The notes under the pieces are model-generated. The model was not told where the DNA came from, ran no database searches, and saw only the letters and a list, made by a program, of their open reading frames with translations. Position numbers and translations under genes: made by a program. This document shows, in pieces, positions 9,344 through 17,522 of a DNA stretch of 52,389 nt (its first letter is position 1; each line of letters starts with the position of its first letter). The stretch is from Paracoccaceae bacterium (GTDB lineage Bacteria; Pseudomonadota; Alphaproteobacteria; Rhodobacterales; Rhodobacteraceae): NCBI GenBank assembly GCA_020425125.1, contig JAGQRV010000014.1:1-52389 (forward strand), written 5' to 3'.

Positions 9344-9541
9344 CGCCGCGTCCAGCCCGTCAAGTGGCGGGGTCATGACTGGCCGTTCGGGCCGCGCGGC
9401 CTATTCTGGGAGGCACACGTCGCGTGGCAGGGCGGAGTGCGCGCTTGTGTTGCCGGAGGGTTACCCGGCACCGCCGCTGTCGTCCCTGACGCCCGGTCCC
9501 GGACCGTGGCGCGGGACCGTCGCCGGAATTCCGCAGCGCTT

Positions 9542-9556
9542 GGTGACAAGATCACC
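9542..9556. promoter_or_regulatory. inverted repeat GGTGA-N5-TCACC, candidate regulator site
   Basis: A perfect 5-bp inverted repeat (GGTGA caaga TCACC) lies 57-71 bases before the start of the YgaP-like gene and just downstream of the Crp/Fnr gene. It resembles the TGTGA-N6-TCACA half-sites of Crp-type proteins but has a 5-base spacer. It is offered as a candidate operator only. Confidence 0.35.
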
Positions 9557-9612
9557 GATCCCTCCTGTCGGGCAGGATAGGGTCGCGGCATCTGCCATTC
9601 AGGAGACTTGCC

Positions 9613-9813
9613 ATGACTGCCAATGTCGGAACTGCCGACCGCGCCATCCGGTTCGCTGTCGGACTCGTGCTGTTGCTTCTTGTCGCGATCGGAAGCTTGA
9701 GCGGAACCGCCGCCTGGATCGGCGGGATCGTCGGCGTGGTGATGCTGGCCACGGCGGGGATGCGGTTCTGCCCGGCCTACCGGCTGCTCGGCGTGTCGAC
9801 CTGCAAGGTTTGA
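9613..9813 (+). CDS. DUF2892 (YgaP-like transmembrane domain) protein
   Basis: A 66-residue membrane peptide matching the C-terminal membrane domain of YgaP: an N-terminal NVGTADRAIRF motif, a first helix (AVGLVLLLLVAIGSL), a second (AWIGGIVGVVMLATA), then GMRFCPAYRLLGVSTCK with two cysteines. In YgaP this domain follows a rhodanese; here it stands alone as the first structural gene behind the regulator, next to persulfide-handling enzymes. The ATG is supported by AGGAGACTT. A role in the membrane step of sulfur or thiosulfate handling is suggested by the neighbours, not shown. Confidence 0.88.
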   Translation: MTANVGTADRAIRFAVGLVLLLLVAIGSLSGTAAWIGGIVGVVMLATAGMRFCPAYRLLGVSTCKV

Positions 9814-9897
9814 GCGGTTGCCCGCTTCCGCTGCGTCGAGCGTGCAGGCGGGGTTGCCGGGACGGTCTGGGTCGCATATATTCAAAACATCAAATGT

Positions 9898-9917
9898 AAG
9901 GACCGGGTCCGGTCCTT
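9898..9917. promoter_or_regulatory. perfect 9-bp inverted repeat in the leader of the persulfide dioxygenase gene
   Basis: AAGGACCGG and CCGGTCCTT flank a GT spacer, 51 bases before the ATG. Directly upstream is an AT-rich stretch (catatattcaaaacatcaaatg) unusual for this region, likely containing promoter elements, with a further small repeat ACAT-caa-ATGT. The 20-base palindrome could be an operator or a short RNA hairpin. Confidence 0.4.
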
Positions 9918-9968
9918 GCGCCGCCGGGCGGAAGACTGTCCGCCGGCGGCGCTGCCAGGAGGGAACCC

Positions 9969-10853
9969 ATGCTCGACTATCCCGTTGACACGTCGCTGAA
10001 GCCCGAGGTCAAGGGCTTCTTCGATCAGCAGACCAACACGATCACCTATGTGGTGAAGGATCCGGGGTCACAGTCCTGCGCGGTGGTCGATTCGGTGATG
10101 GACATCGACTATGCCGCGGGCCGGATCACCTATGACCATGCCGACGAGGTCATCGCCTATATCCGCGAGAACGGCCTGAAGCTGGAATGGCTGCTGGAGA
10201 CCCATGTCCATGCCGACCACCTGTCGGCGGCGCCCTATATCCAGGAGAAGCTCGGCGGCAAGCTGGGCATCGGCGAGAAGATCACCGTGGTGCAGGACAC
10301 CTTCGGCAAGATCTTCAACGAGGGCACCGAATTCCAGCGCGACGGGTCGCAGTTCGACCGCCTGTTCACGGACGGCGACACCTACACGATCGGCGGCATG
10401 ACCGGCTTCGTCATCCACACGCCCGGCCATACGCCCGCCTGCATGACCCATGTGATCGGCGATGCCGCCTTCGTGGGCGACACGCTGTTCATGCCTGATG
10501 GCGGGTCGGCGCGCGCGGACTTTCCCGGCGGCGATGCCGGCACGCTGTACGATTCGATCCAGAAGGTGCTGGCGCTGCCGGACGAGACGCGGCTGTTCAT
10601 GTGCCACGACTATGCCCCGAACGGCCGCGAGATCGCCTGGGAGACGACGGTGGCCGCGGAACGGGCCGACAACATTCATGTCGGCCACGGCACGTCCCGC
10701 GCGGAATTCGTCAAGATGCGCACCGAGCGGGACGCGACGCTGGGGATGCCGAAGCTGATCCTGCCGTCGCTGCAGGTCAACATGCGCGCGGGCGAGATCC
10801 CGAAGGATCCGGACGGCAACCTGATGCTGAAGGTGCCGGTCAACAAGCTCTGA
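9969..10853 (+). CDS. MBL-fold hydrolase of the persulfide dioxygenase (ETHE1/Blh) type
   Basis: A 294-residue metallo-beta-lactamase-fold enzyme. The metal motif is clear: THVHADHLS (HxHxDH, about residues 78-86), a second His in HTPGHTPACM, and an Asp in FVGDTLFMPDGG, with the final His in MCHDYAPNGRE. The layout FVGDTLF...GGSARADFPGGDA and the length fit the sulfur dioxygenases that oxidise glutathione persulfide to sulfite and glutathione with one Fe(II), rather than glyoxalase II. The adjoining SQR-like gene would supply the persulfide. A good ribosome site (CAGGAGGGAA) supports the start. It is probably cytoplasmic, as no signal peptide is visible. Confidence 0.88.
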   Translation: MLDYPVDTSLKPEVKGFFDQQTNTITYVVKDPGSQSCAVVDSVMDIDYAAGRITYDHADEVIAYIRENGLKLEWLLETHVHADHLSAAPYIQEKLGGKLGIGEKITVVQDTFGKIFNEGTEFQRDGSQFDRLFTDGDTYTIGGMTGFVIHTPGHTPACMTHVIGDAAFVGDTLFMPDGGSARADFPGGDAGTLYDSIQKVLALPDETRLFMCHDYAPNGREIAWETTVAAERADNIHVGHGTSRAEFVKMRTERDATLGMPKLILPSLQVNMRAGEIPKDPDGNLMLKVPVNKL

Positions 10854-10858
10854 CATTC

Positions 10859-10886
10859 CGGGCGGGCTGCCGACACGGCCCGCCCG
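10859..10886 (+). terminator. strong GC hairpin after the persulfide dioxygenase gene, possible attenuator
   Basis: CGGGCGGGC and GCCCGCCCG form a perfect 9-bp stem with a 10-base loop, starting 6 bases after the stop codon. There is no U-tract, so it may act as a 3' stabilising or partially terminating structure before the SQR-like gene 65 bases downstream. Confidence 0.45.
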
Positions 10887-10950
10887 TCCATCACAGACAG
10901 ACTGAAGCGCGCCGCGTGCGCGCCAGCGTTCACGCGAGGAGGAGACGCGC

Positions 10951-12627
10951 ATGGACCCCAAACCCCTGTCCGCAGAACTGTCGGTCAGCCCCCAGATCGC
11001 CGCGGGCGATCTTGCCGCGCTGGCCGAGCAGGGCTTCCGGTCGGTGATCTGCAACCGCCCCGACGGCGAGGGGGCGGATCAGCCCGGCTTCGACGAGATC
11101 GCGGCGGCGGCGAAGGCGGCGGGGATGGAGGCGCGCTATCTGCCGATCGTGGCCGGAAAGGTGCGCGACGAGGATGCGGAGGCGTTCGGCGCGCTGATGA
11201 CGGCGCTGCCGAAACCCGCCATCGCCTATTGCCGCACCGGCACCCGCTCGGCGACGCTCTGGTCGCTGTCGCAGGCGGCCAGTCGCCCCGTGGCCGATAT
11301 CCTGTCGGCCGCGAAGGGCGCGGGCTACGAGATGGGCGGGGTGGTGCGCCGGATCGCCAATGGCGGCCGGACCCCGACCGACCACGCGGACGTGTCCCAC
11401 GACATCGTCATCATCGGCGGCGGCGCGGCCGGGATCGCGGTCGCGGCGAGCCTGAAGGCGCGCAAGCGCGATGCCGACATCGCCATCATCGACCCGGCCG
11501 ACATCCATTACTACCAGCCGGGCTGGACCATGGTGGGCGGTGGCATCTTCGACGCTGCCACGACGGCGAAGACGATGGCGGCGCTGATCCCCCACGGCGT
11601 GCGATGGATCAAGGCGGCGGTGGCGGCGTTCGAGCCGGCGGCCGATGCGGTGATCCTCGATGGCTGCCGGGTGGTGAAGTACAAGCGCCTGATCGTCTGT
11701 CCGGGGCTGAAGCTCGACTGGCACGGCATCGAGGGGCTGGTGGAAACCCTGGGCAAGAACGGCGTCACCTCGAACTACCGCTACGACCTGGCGCCCTATA
11801 CCTGGGAGCTGGTGAAGGGGATGACGGGCGGACGGGCGGTGTTCACCCAGCCGCCGATGCCGATCAAATGCGCCGGCGCGCCGCAGAAGGCACTGTACCT
11901 GTCGGCCGATCACTGGCGGCGGGCCGGGGTGCTGGACCGGATCGAGATCGACTTCCGCAATGCCGGCGGCGTGCTGTTCGGGGTGAAGGATTATGTCCCG
12001 GCGCTGATGGAATATGTCGACCGCTACCATGCCGGTCTGAACTTCTTCTCGAACCTCAAGGCGATTGACGGTCCGGGCAGGACGGCATGGTTCGAGGTGA
12101 CGAAGCCCGACGCCGCGCCGGAAACGGTCGAGGTCGGCTTCGACATGATCCACGTGGTTCCGCCCCAGACCGCGCCGGATTTCATCCGCGTGTCGCCGCT
12201 TGCCGATGCGGCCGGCTGGGTCGATGTCGATCAGGCGACGCTCAGGCACCGGACCTTCGAGAACATCTGGAGCCTGGGCGACGTGATGAACGCGCCGAAT
12301 GCCAAGACCGCCGCCGCGGCGCGCAAGCAGGCGCCGGTGGTGGCCGAGAACGTGATTGCCGACATCCGCGGCAAGGCGCCGGTGGCGCAGTACGACGGCT
12401 ACGGCTCCTGCCCGCTGACGGTGGAGCGCGGCCGGATCGTGCTGGCCGAGTTCGGCTATGGCGGTGCGCTGAAGCCGAGCTTCCCGAAATGGCTGATCGA
12501 CGGCACGAGGCCGAGCCGCGCCGCCTGGCTTCTGAAGGAGCGGATCCTGCCGCCGGTCTACTGGCGCGCGATGCTGAGGGGCAAGGAATGGCTGGCCAGT
12601 CCCGAAAAGGTGACGGTGGAGGGCTGA
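10951..12627 (+). CDS. fusion of DUF442 phosphatase-like domain and SQR-like FAD/NAD(P) oxidoreductase
   Basis: A 558-residue fusion. Residues about 1-115 are a DUF442 domain, a rhodanese/tyrosine-phosphatase-like fold, with the active-site loop YCRTGTRS (Cys94, Arg99). After a linker, residues about 148-558 form a sulfide:quinone-oxidoreductase-like flavoprotein. Its dinucleotide motif is DIVIIGGGAAGIAV, and the conserved cysteine Cys307 sits in PIKCAGAPQK, a hallmark of SQOR-type enzymes; further landmarks are IWSLGDVMNAPNAKTAAA and VAEYDGYGSCPL-like sequence. It probably oxidises sulfide at the inner face of the membrane to persulfide and reduces quinone, with the DUF442 domain passing or receiving the sulfane sulfur. 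The DUF442/flavoprotein arrangement is a known annotation class; sulfur transfer between the two domains is inference. Confidence 0.88.
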   Translation: MDPKPLSAELSVSPQIAAGDLAALAEQGFRSVICNRPDGEGADQPGFDEIAAAAKAAGMEARYLPIVAGKVRDEDAEAFGALMTALPKPAIAYCRTGTRSATLWSLSQAASRPVADILSAAKGAGYEMGGVVRRIANGGRTPTDHADVSHDIVIIGGGAAGIAVAASLKARKRDADIAIIDPADIHYYQPGWTMVGGGIFDAATTAKTMAALIPHGVRWIKAAVAAFEPAADAVILDGCRVVKYKRLIVCPGLKLDWHGIEGLVETLGKNGVTSNYRYDLAPYTWELVKGMTGGRAVFTQPPMPIKCAGAPQKALYLSADHWRRAGVLDRIEIDFRNAGGVLFGVKDYVPALMEYVDRYHAGLNFFSNLKAIDGPGRTAWFEVTKPDAAPETVEVGFDMIHVVPPQTAPDFIRVSPLADAAGWVDVDQATLRHRTFENIWSLGDVMNAPNAKTAAAARKQAPVVAENVIADIRGKAPVAQYDGYGSCPLTVERGRIVLAEFGYGGALKPSFPKWLIDGTRPSRAAWLLKERILPPVYWRAMLRGKEWLASPEKVTVEG

Positions 12628-12708
12628 GAGGTCCCGCCGCTGCCGCCGCGGCGTCCCGCGTCTGAGCCGGGCGCCGCCGCCGTCCCGCCTATCCGAAGAG
12701 TGCCGCCG

Positions 12709-14463
12709 ATGCCCAGACTAGCCCGCTACCTGCCGATCCTCGACTGGGGACGCCAGTACGACCGCGAGACGCTGACCTCGGATCTGGTCGCGGCGGTGAT
12801 CGTGACGATCATGCTGATCCCGCAATCGCTGGCCTATGCGATGCTGGCGGGATTGCCGCCCGAGATGGGGCTCTATGCCTCGGTGCTGCCGATCGTGGTC
12901 TATGCGCTGTTCGGCACCTCGCGGGCGCTGGCGGTGGGCCCGGTCGCGGTCGCCTCGCTGATGACCGGTGCGGCGGCCGGGTCGATCGCGGCGCAGGGCA
13001 GCCCGGAATATGTCGGCGCGGCCATCGTGCTGGCGCTGCTGTCGGGGCTGTTCCTCGCCGGCATCGGGTTCCTCAAGCTGGGCTTCGTGGCCAATTTCCT
13101 CAGTCATCCGGTGATCTCGGGCTTCGTCACCGCCTCGGGGATCCTGATCGCGGCCAGCCAGGTCCGGCACATCCTGGGCGTGAAGGGCGAGGGCGCCACG
13201 CTGATCGACATGATCGGCGCGCTCTGGACGCATCTGGGCGAGACGAACGTCTGGACGCTGGCGATCGGCGTGGCCGCGATTGCCTTCCTGACCTGGGTGC
13301 GGTCGGGGCTGAAGCCGCTGCTGGTGCGCGCGGGGCTGAGCGGACGGCTGGCCGGGATCCTGGCCAAGACCGGGCCGGTGATGGCGGTGGTCGCGACGAC
13401 GCTGGCGGTCTGGGCCTTCGGGCTCGATGCCGCCGGGGTGCCGGTCGTGGGCGACATTCCGCGGGGATTGCCGCCGCTGGCGCTGCCCGAAATCGACCCG
13501 GAGCTCTGGGGGCGGCTCTTCGGTGCGGCGGTGCTGATCTCGATCATCGGCTTCGTGGAATCGGTTTCGGTGGCGCAGACCTTTGCCGCCAAGCGGCGGC
13601 AGCGGATCTCGCCCGACCAGGAACTGATCGGGCTGGGCGCGGCGAATATCGCCTCGTCCTTCTCCGGCGGGTTTCCGGTGACGGGCGGCTTTTCGCGGTC
13701 GGTGGTGAATTTCGATGCCGGGGCCGAGACGCCCGCAGCGGGGGCGTTCACTGCGGTCGGCATCGCGCTGGCGACGCTGTTCCTGACGCCCCTGCTGCAC
13801 TTCCTGCCGAAGGCCACGCTGGCGGCGACGATCATCGTCGCGGTGCTGACCCTGGTCGATTTCTCGATCCTGCGCCGCGCCTGGACCTATTCGAAGGCGG
13901 ATTTCGCCGCCGTGATGGCGACGATCCTGGTGACGCTGGGCTGGGGGGTCGAGGCCGGGGTGACGACCGGCGTGGCACTGTCGGTCGCGCTGCACCTCTA
14001 CAAGACCTCGCGGCCGCATATCGCCGAGGTCGGCCAGGTGCCCGGGACCGAGCATTTCCGCAACATCCGGCGCCACAAGGTCCTGACCGAGCCGAACGTC
14101 CTGACCGTCCGCATCGACGAGAGCCTCTATTTCGCCAATGCGCGGTTCCTGGAGGATTTCATCCAGGAACGGGTGGTGCCCGATTGCGGGATCGAGCATG
14201 TGGTGCTGATGTGCTCGGCAATCAACGACATCGACCTGAGCGCGCTGGAAAGCCTTGAGGCGATCAACCACCGTCTCTCCGACATGGGCATCACGCTGAA
14301 CCTCAGCGAGGTGAAGGGGCCGGTGATGGATCGGCTGGAGCGCAGCCATTTCCTGAGCGAGATGACCGGGCGGGTGTTCCTGTCGCAATACGCGGCGGCG
14401 GCCGAACTGTCCGCGCGGCACCCCGCGCAAAGCCCGGACGCCGGACGGCGCGCGGCGGAATAG
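12709..14463 (+). CDS. SulP family sulfate permease with STAS domain
   Basis: A 584-residue anion transporter. About residues 20-430 hold the SulP membrane core of 10-14 helices, with the signatures IPQSLAYAMLAGLPPEMGLYASVLP and, further on, GFVESVSVAQTFAAKRRQRISPDQELIGLGAAN and GGFPVTGGFSRSVVNFDAGA. A cytoplasmic STAS domain (about 445-555) follows, with the DLSALESLEAI region. The likely substrate is sulfate or another sulfur oxyanion; its place behind sulfide- and persulfide-oxidising genes suggests it moves the product of that pathway. An upstream in-frame GTG at 12700 is possible, but the ATG at 12709 sits better after GAAGAG. Confidence 0.9.
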   Translation: MPRLARYLPILDWGRQYDRETLTSDLVAAVIVTIMLIPQSLAYAMLAGLPPEMGLYASVLPIVVYALFGTSRALAVGPVAVASLMTGAAAGSIAAQGSPEYVGAAIVLALLSGLFLAGIGFLKLGFVANFLSHPVISGFVTASGILIAASQVRHILGVKGEGATLIDMIGALWTHLGETNVWTLAIGVAAIAFLTWVRSGLKPLLVRAGLSGRLAGILAKTGPVMAVVATTLAVWAFGLDAAGVPVVGDIPRGLPPLALPEIDPELWGRLFGAAVLISIIGFVESVSVAQTFAAKRRQRISPDQELIGLGAANIASSFSGGFPVTGGFSRSVVNFDAGAETPAAGAFTAVGIALATLFLTPLLHFLPKATLAATIIVAVLTLVDFSILRRAWTYSKADFAAVMATILVTLGWGVEAGVTTGVALSVALHLYKTSRPHIAEVGQVPGTEHFRNIRRHKVLTEPNVLTVRIDESLYFANARFLEDFIQERVVPDCGIEHVVLMCSAINDIDLSALESLEAINHRLSDMGITLNLSEVKGPVMDRLERSHFLSEMTGRVFLSQYAAAAELSARHPAQSPDAGRRAAE

Positions 14464-14466
14464 GCG

Positions 14467-14913
14467 TCAGGCCGCGTCGGCAGGCCGGCAGAGGATCGCC
14501 TGAAGCGCGGTGTTGTCGCGGGTCAGGTCCGCAAGCGTCACCGCATCGAGCGTGGCATAGAAGGCGTTGAGCGCCTTGCAGAGCGTGGCGTTCAGACGGC
14601 AGACCCCGGCAAGCGGACAGGTATTCTCGGCGGGAGAGAAGCATTCCGCAAAGGGCAGGTCGCTTTCGAGCAGCCGGAACACCGCGCCGACGCTGATCTC
14701 TTCCGGCGCCCGGCCGAGCCGCATCCCGCCGTGGCGGCCGCGGGTGGTGTGGATGAAACCGGCCTGCGCGAGTTGGTTGATGACCAGCCCGAGGTGGTTT
14801 TCCGAGGCGTTGCAGGCGGCGGCGACATCGGACTTGCGCACGGTCAGTCCCGGATTGACCGCGCAGAACATCAGCGCGCGCATGGCGAGGTTGGTTCGTG
14901 TCGTCAGGCGCAT
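14467..14913 (-). CDS. Rrf2-family transcriptional regulator, NsrR-like
   Basis: A 148-residue winged-helix regulator: MRLTTRTNLAMRALMFCA at the N-terminus, a recognition helix around NASENHLGLVINQLAQAGFI, and the wing TTRGRHGGMRLGRAPEEIS. The three cysteines are spaced Cys-x7-Cys-x5-Cys (ECFSPAENTCPLAGVCRL), which as I recall matches the Fe-S cysteine spacing of Bacillus-type NsrR. NsrR proteins use a Fe-S cluster to sense nitric oxide. Here the gene ends 3 bases from the convergent SulP gene, so sensing of sulfur species or general redox stress is an alternative. Its own leader contains an Fnr-type palindrome. Confidence 0.85.
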   Translation of the reverse strand: MRLTTRTNLAMRALMFCAVNPGLTVRKSDVAAACNASENHLGLVINQLAQAGFIHTTRGRHGGMRLGRAPEEISVGAVFRLLESDLPFAECFSPAENTCPLAGVCRLNATLCKALNAFYATLDAVTLADLTRDNTALQAILCRPADAA

Positions 14914-14972
14914 GGCTGCCGTCCTTCTGCGGAATGATCAGGAGAGGATGCAGCTTTTCGTCGCGAGTCACC

Positions 14973-14986
14973 TTGACCGAGGTCAA
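14973..14986. promoter_or_regulatory. TTGAC-N4-GTCAA palindrome in the Rrf2 gene leader, Fnr/FixK-type site
   Basis: TTGACCGAGGTCAA is a perfect 14-base inverted repeat 60 bases upstream of the Rrf2 start. It fits the general Fnr/FixK/Dnr half-site layout (TTGAy-N4-rTCAA). The neighbouring Crp/Fnr protein is a candidate binder; a chromosomal Fnr-type protein outside the window would also fit. Confidence 0.45.
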
Positions 14987-15002
14987 ATCGCACGACGCGC
15001 GG

Positions 15003-15797
15003 TCAGCGCAGGATCGGCGGCTTGTCGGGGTCGCTGCCGGGGGCCGGACGCGCGGCGGGGATTGCGGGCGCGGGCAGGTCGAAGCGCAGCCCGACGCGGG
15101 CGAGACGCGCGGCGAGCGGATCGGATGCGGCGGTGAAGGCAACGTCGAGCCGGCCGCCGTCGAGACCGCTGAAGCGCAGCGTCTCGGCCACCGCCCGGGC
15201 CAGCGCCGGTTCCGCGTCCGGCAGGGCGTCGACGAAGGCGATCAGGTGGCCCTCTTCGCCGCTCTCGTACCTGACCCCGACGAGCCAGGCGGCACGCGCC
15301 GTCCCGGCCATCGCGGCGAACTTGGCGTCGAGACCGGCGAGGAGGCTTTCGGGCAGACCTGCGGGCGGATGGAAGGCGCTGGGCCGGGCTTCGGCGGGTT
15401 CCGGCGCGGCCGCCAGCATGGTGGCGAGCCAGGCCAGCGCCTCGGGCGCGACCAGCGTTTCCGACGCCGCTCCAGGATTGACGGCAAGACCGAGATCCTG
15501 ACCGGCCAGCATCTGCGCCAGGGCGCGGCCGGGCAGGGCCGCATAGGGCGCGAGTCCACCCGCGAAATCGGCCAATCGTTCCTCGCGGTCGAAGGCGACG
15601 AGGAAGCGGCCGTCTTCGGTATCGAACGTGCGCGGGTCGATCGCGTCGCCGGTCGCCTCGGCGGCAAGCAGCAGGAACAGCTCGGCATCGGCGAGGCGCT
15701 CGTGGAAGCGCAGCCGCAGCGCGTCGTCGTCCGGTGCCGCGGCCATGGCGGCATGGGCGCGGTCGAGCGGTGTATCGGGCGGGGTCGGGTCAGTCAT
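15003..15797 (-). CDS. SseB family protein
   Basis: A 264-residue protein starting MTDPTPPDTPLDRAHAAMAAAP. The N-terminal half matches the SseB N-terminal domain: ALRLRFHERLADAELFLLLAAE, then DGRFLVAFDREERLADF and LVAPEALAWLAT. The C-terminal half is less conserved and Pro/Ala-rich. SseB was named from enhanced serine sensitivity in E. coli; the molecular function is unclear. The reading frame stays open far upstream to 16871 through the methyltransferase gene, but the family match begins at this ATG, so the longer frame is rejected. Confidence 0.8.
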   Translation of the reverse strand: MTDPTPPDTPLDRAHAAMAAAPDDDALRLRFHERLADAELFLLLAAEATGDAIDPRTFDTEDGRFLVAFDREERLADFAGGLAPYAALPGRALAQMLAGQDLGLAVNPGAASETLVAPEALAWLATMLAAAPEPAEARPSAFHPPAGLPESLLAGLDAKFAAMAGTARAAWLVGVRYESGEEGHLIAFVDALPDAEPALARAVAETLRFSGLDGGRLDVAFTAASDPLAARLARVGLRFDLPAPAIPAARPAPGSDPDKPPILR

Positions 15798-15971
15798 CTG
15801 CGCGGCACGCCTTTCGGGGCCGGAGCGGACCGGCGGTCGCGCCGTGGCTATCCGCGCCGGTGCCGCGGCGCAAGGGCGGCGTGACCGGCGGATGGCGGCC
15901 AAAGGGCTTTGGCCGGGGGTGGCAATGTCTGCTAGGCTGGACAAGGCATCGGAAATCTCCGGGAGGGGGCC

Positions 15972-16745
15972 ATGACCGAATACATCCTGCCGCATGTCGT
16001 GGCGCACGAGGAAGAGCGCCTGGCGCGGCTCGCGCGGATGCTCGATCCCCAGTTGCGCCTGCGCCTGCAACAGCTGGGCGTCGGTCCGGGCTGGAAATGC
16101 CTCGAACTGGGCGCGGGGAATGGCAGCATCTCGGAATGGCTTGCCGGTCAGGTCGGGCCCGAGGGCGAGGTGGTGGTCAGCGACATCGACACGAAGTTCA
16201 TCGACCGGCTCGCGGATGCGGGGCTGGATGTGCGCCGCATCGACGCGACCCGCGATCCCCTGGGCGAGGGCTACGACTTGATCTGCGGCCGCGCGTTCCT
16301 GCACCATATCCCCCAGCGGCGCGATGTCCTGGCGCGGATCCGCGACGCGCTGCGTCCGGGAGGGTTCGTTCTGGTCGAGGAGCCGGATTTCCATTCCGTC
16401 TTCGCCGAGGAGAACCTGGCGATGCGCGCCTTCTGGGAAGGGTTCGTCGCCTGGGCGGCGAACCAGAGCATCGATTATTTCGTCGGCCGGCGGCTCGGGC
16501 TCTGGCTGACGGAACTCGGCTTCGAGGCGGTCGACCTGCGCGGCGAGACGATCCTGTCCGAGGGCGGCTCGGCGATCTCGGCCTTCTGGAAGCTGACCTT
16601 CGAGGAACTCTCCGGCCCGATCCTGGCGTCCGGCATGGTCGCGCAGGCGGATTTTGACGAGGCGATGCGTCTCTTCGACACGCCGGGCCACTGGAACTGG
16701 CAGTGCAGCTTCCTGATCGCCGCCGGGCAGAAGCCGGCATCCTGA
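15972..16745 (+). CDS. class I SAM-dependent methyltransferase
   Basis: A 257-residue enzyme. The SAM-binding motif I is CLELGAGNGSISEWLA (about residues 38-53), the acidic post-I residue lies in VVSDIDTKFID, and the motif IV region is DLICGRAFLHHIPQRRD followed by LRPGGFVLVEEPDF. This is a Rossmann-fold small-molecule methyltransferase. Nothing in the sequence indicates the acceptor substrate. A GGGAGGGGGCC ribosome site supports the start. It is divergent from the SseB gene with a 174-base gap. Confidence 0.85.
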   Translation: MTEYILPHVVAHEEERLARLARMLDPQLRLRLQQLGVGPGWKCLELGAGNGSISEWLAGQVGPEGEVVVSDIDTKFIDRLADAGLDVRRIDATRDPLGEGYDLICGRAFLHHIPQRRDVLARIRDALRPGGFVLVEEPDFHSVFAEENLAMRAFWEGFVAWAANQSIDYFVGRRLGLWLTELGFEAVDLRGETILSEGGSAISAFWKLTFEELSGPILASGMVAQADFDEAMRLFDTPGHWNWQCSFLIAAGQKPAS

Positions 16746-16771
16746 CGGCGCGGTCCGGTGCGGGACCCGCG

Positions 16772-17386
16772 TCAGGCCGGGCCGAGGACGTCCTGCACGG
16801 CGGTGCGCAGATGCGGCACTAGGTCGGTCTCGAACCAGGGATTGCGTTTCAGCCAGCCGGTATTGCGCCATGACGGATGCGGCAGCGGGATCACGGCGGG
16901 TCCCGCCTCGCGCCAGCGCGCGACCGTCGCGGTGACGCCGGCCTTCGCAACGCCGCTCAGGTAGCGCCGCTGGGCATAGCCGCCGACCAGCAGGGTGAGC
17001 CGCACCTCGGGCAGGGCGGCCATCACACGGGGATGCCAGGTGCGGGCGCAGACCGGCGGCGGCGGCAGGTCGGCGCCCTTCGCGTCATAGCCGGGAAAGC
17101 AGAACGCCATGGGGACGATGGCCACCCGGTCGCGGTCGTAGAAGGCGGCGCGGCCGAGCCCCATCCAGTCGCGGAGCCGGTCGCCGGAGCGGTCGTCGAA
17201 CGGCACCCCCGATGCGTGGACCCGCGTTCCCGGCGCCTGCCCGATCACCAGAAGCCGCGCCGCGGGCCGGAACCAGACCACCGGCCGGGGGGCGTGCCCG
17301 GTCGCGGTCGCGGCGAAGCGGTCGGCGCAGAGGTGGCAGGCGGCGAGGTCGGGGGCGGGATCTGGTTGGGGCGGGGGGGTGGACAT
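16772..17386 (-). CDS. uracil-DNA glycosylase family protein
   Basis: A 204-residue protein of the uracil-DNA glycosylase superfamily as used by COG1573-like members. The key segments are LLVIGQAPGTRVHASGVPFDDRSGDRLRDWMG (water-activating loop region, GQAPG) and LPHPSWRN near the C-terminus in the place of the HPS catalytic loop. Three cysteines near the N-terminus and middle (ACHLCAD, VCARTW) might hold a metal or Fe-S cluster as in family 4 enzymes, but a full four-Cys set is not obvious. Whether it removes uracil has to be considered open. The start ATG is followed by a proline-rich tail (STPPPQPDPAPD). Confidence 0.8.
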   Translation of the reverse strand: MSTPPPQPDPAPDLAACHLCADRFAATATGHAPRPVVWFRPAARLLVIGQAPGTRVHASGVPFDDRSGDRLRDWMGLGRAAFYDRDRVAIVPMAFCFPGYDAKGADLPPPPVCARTWHPRVMAALPEVRLTLLVGGYAQRRYLSGVAKAGVTATVARWREAGPAVIPLPHPSWRNTGWLKRNPWFETDLVPHLRTAVQDVLGPA

Positions 17387-17522
17387 GGCCCCAGATTAGG
17401 CGCCGACCGGCGGCGGAACCAGCCGCGAGCCACGGTCCTGTGCCGGCCGGGTCCAATCCGCGGGTTGCAACCGGCGCTTCGGTCTGTAGGCTCGGAACGG
17501 GGTCGATGACGCGGGGGACAGG

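Noticed and set aside
15798-16871. Upstream extension of the SseB frame to 622 residues
   Set aside because: It lies antisense to the methyltransferase gene and is Arg/Pro-rich without domain similarity; the family match begins at 15797.
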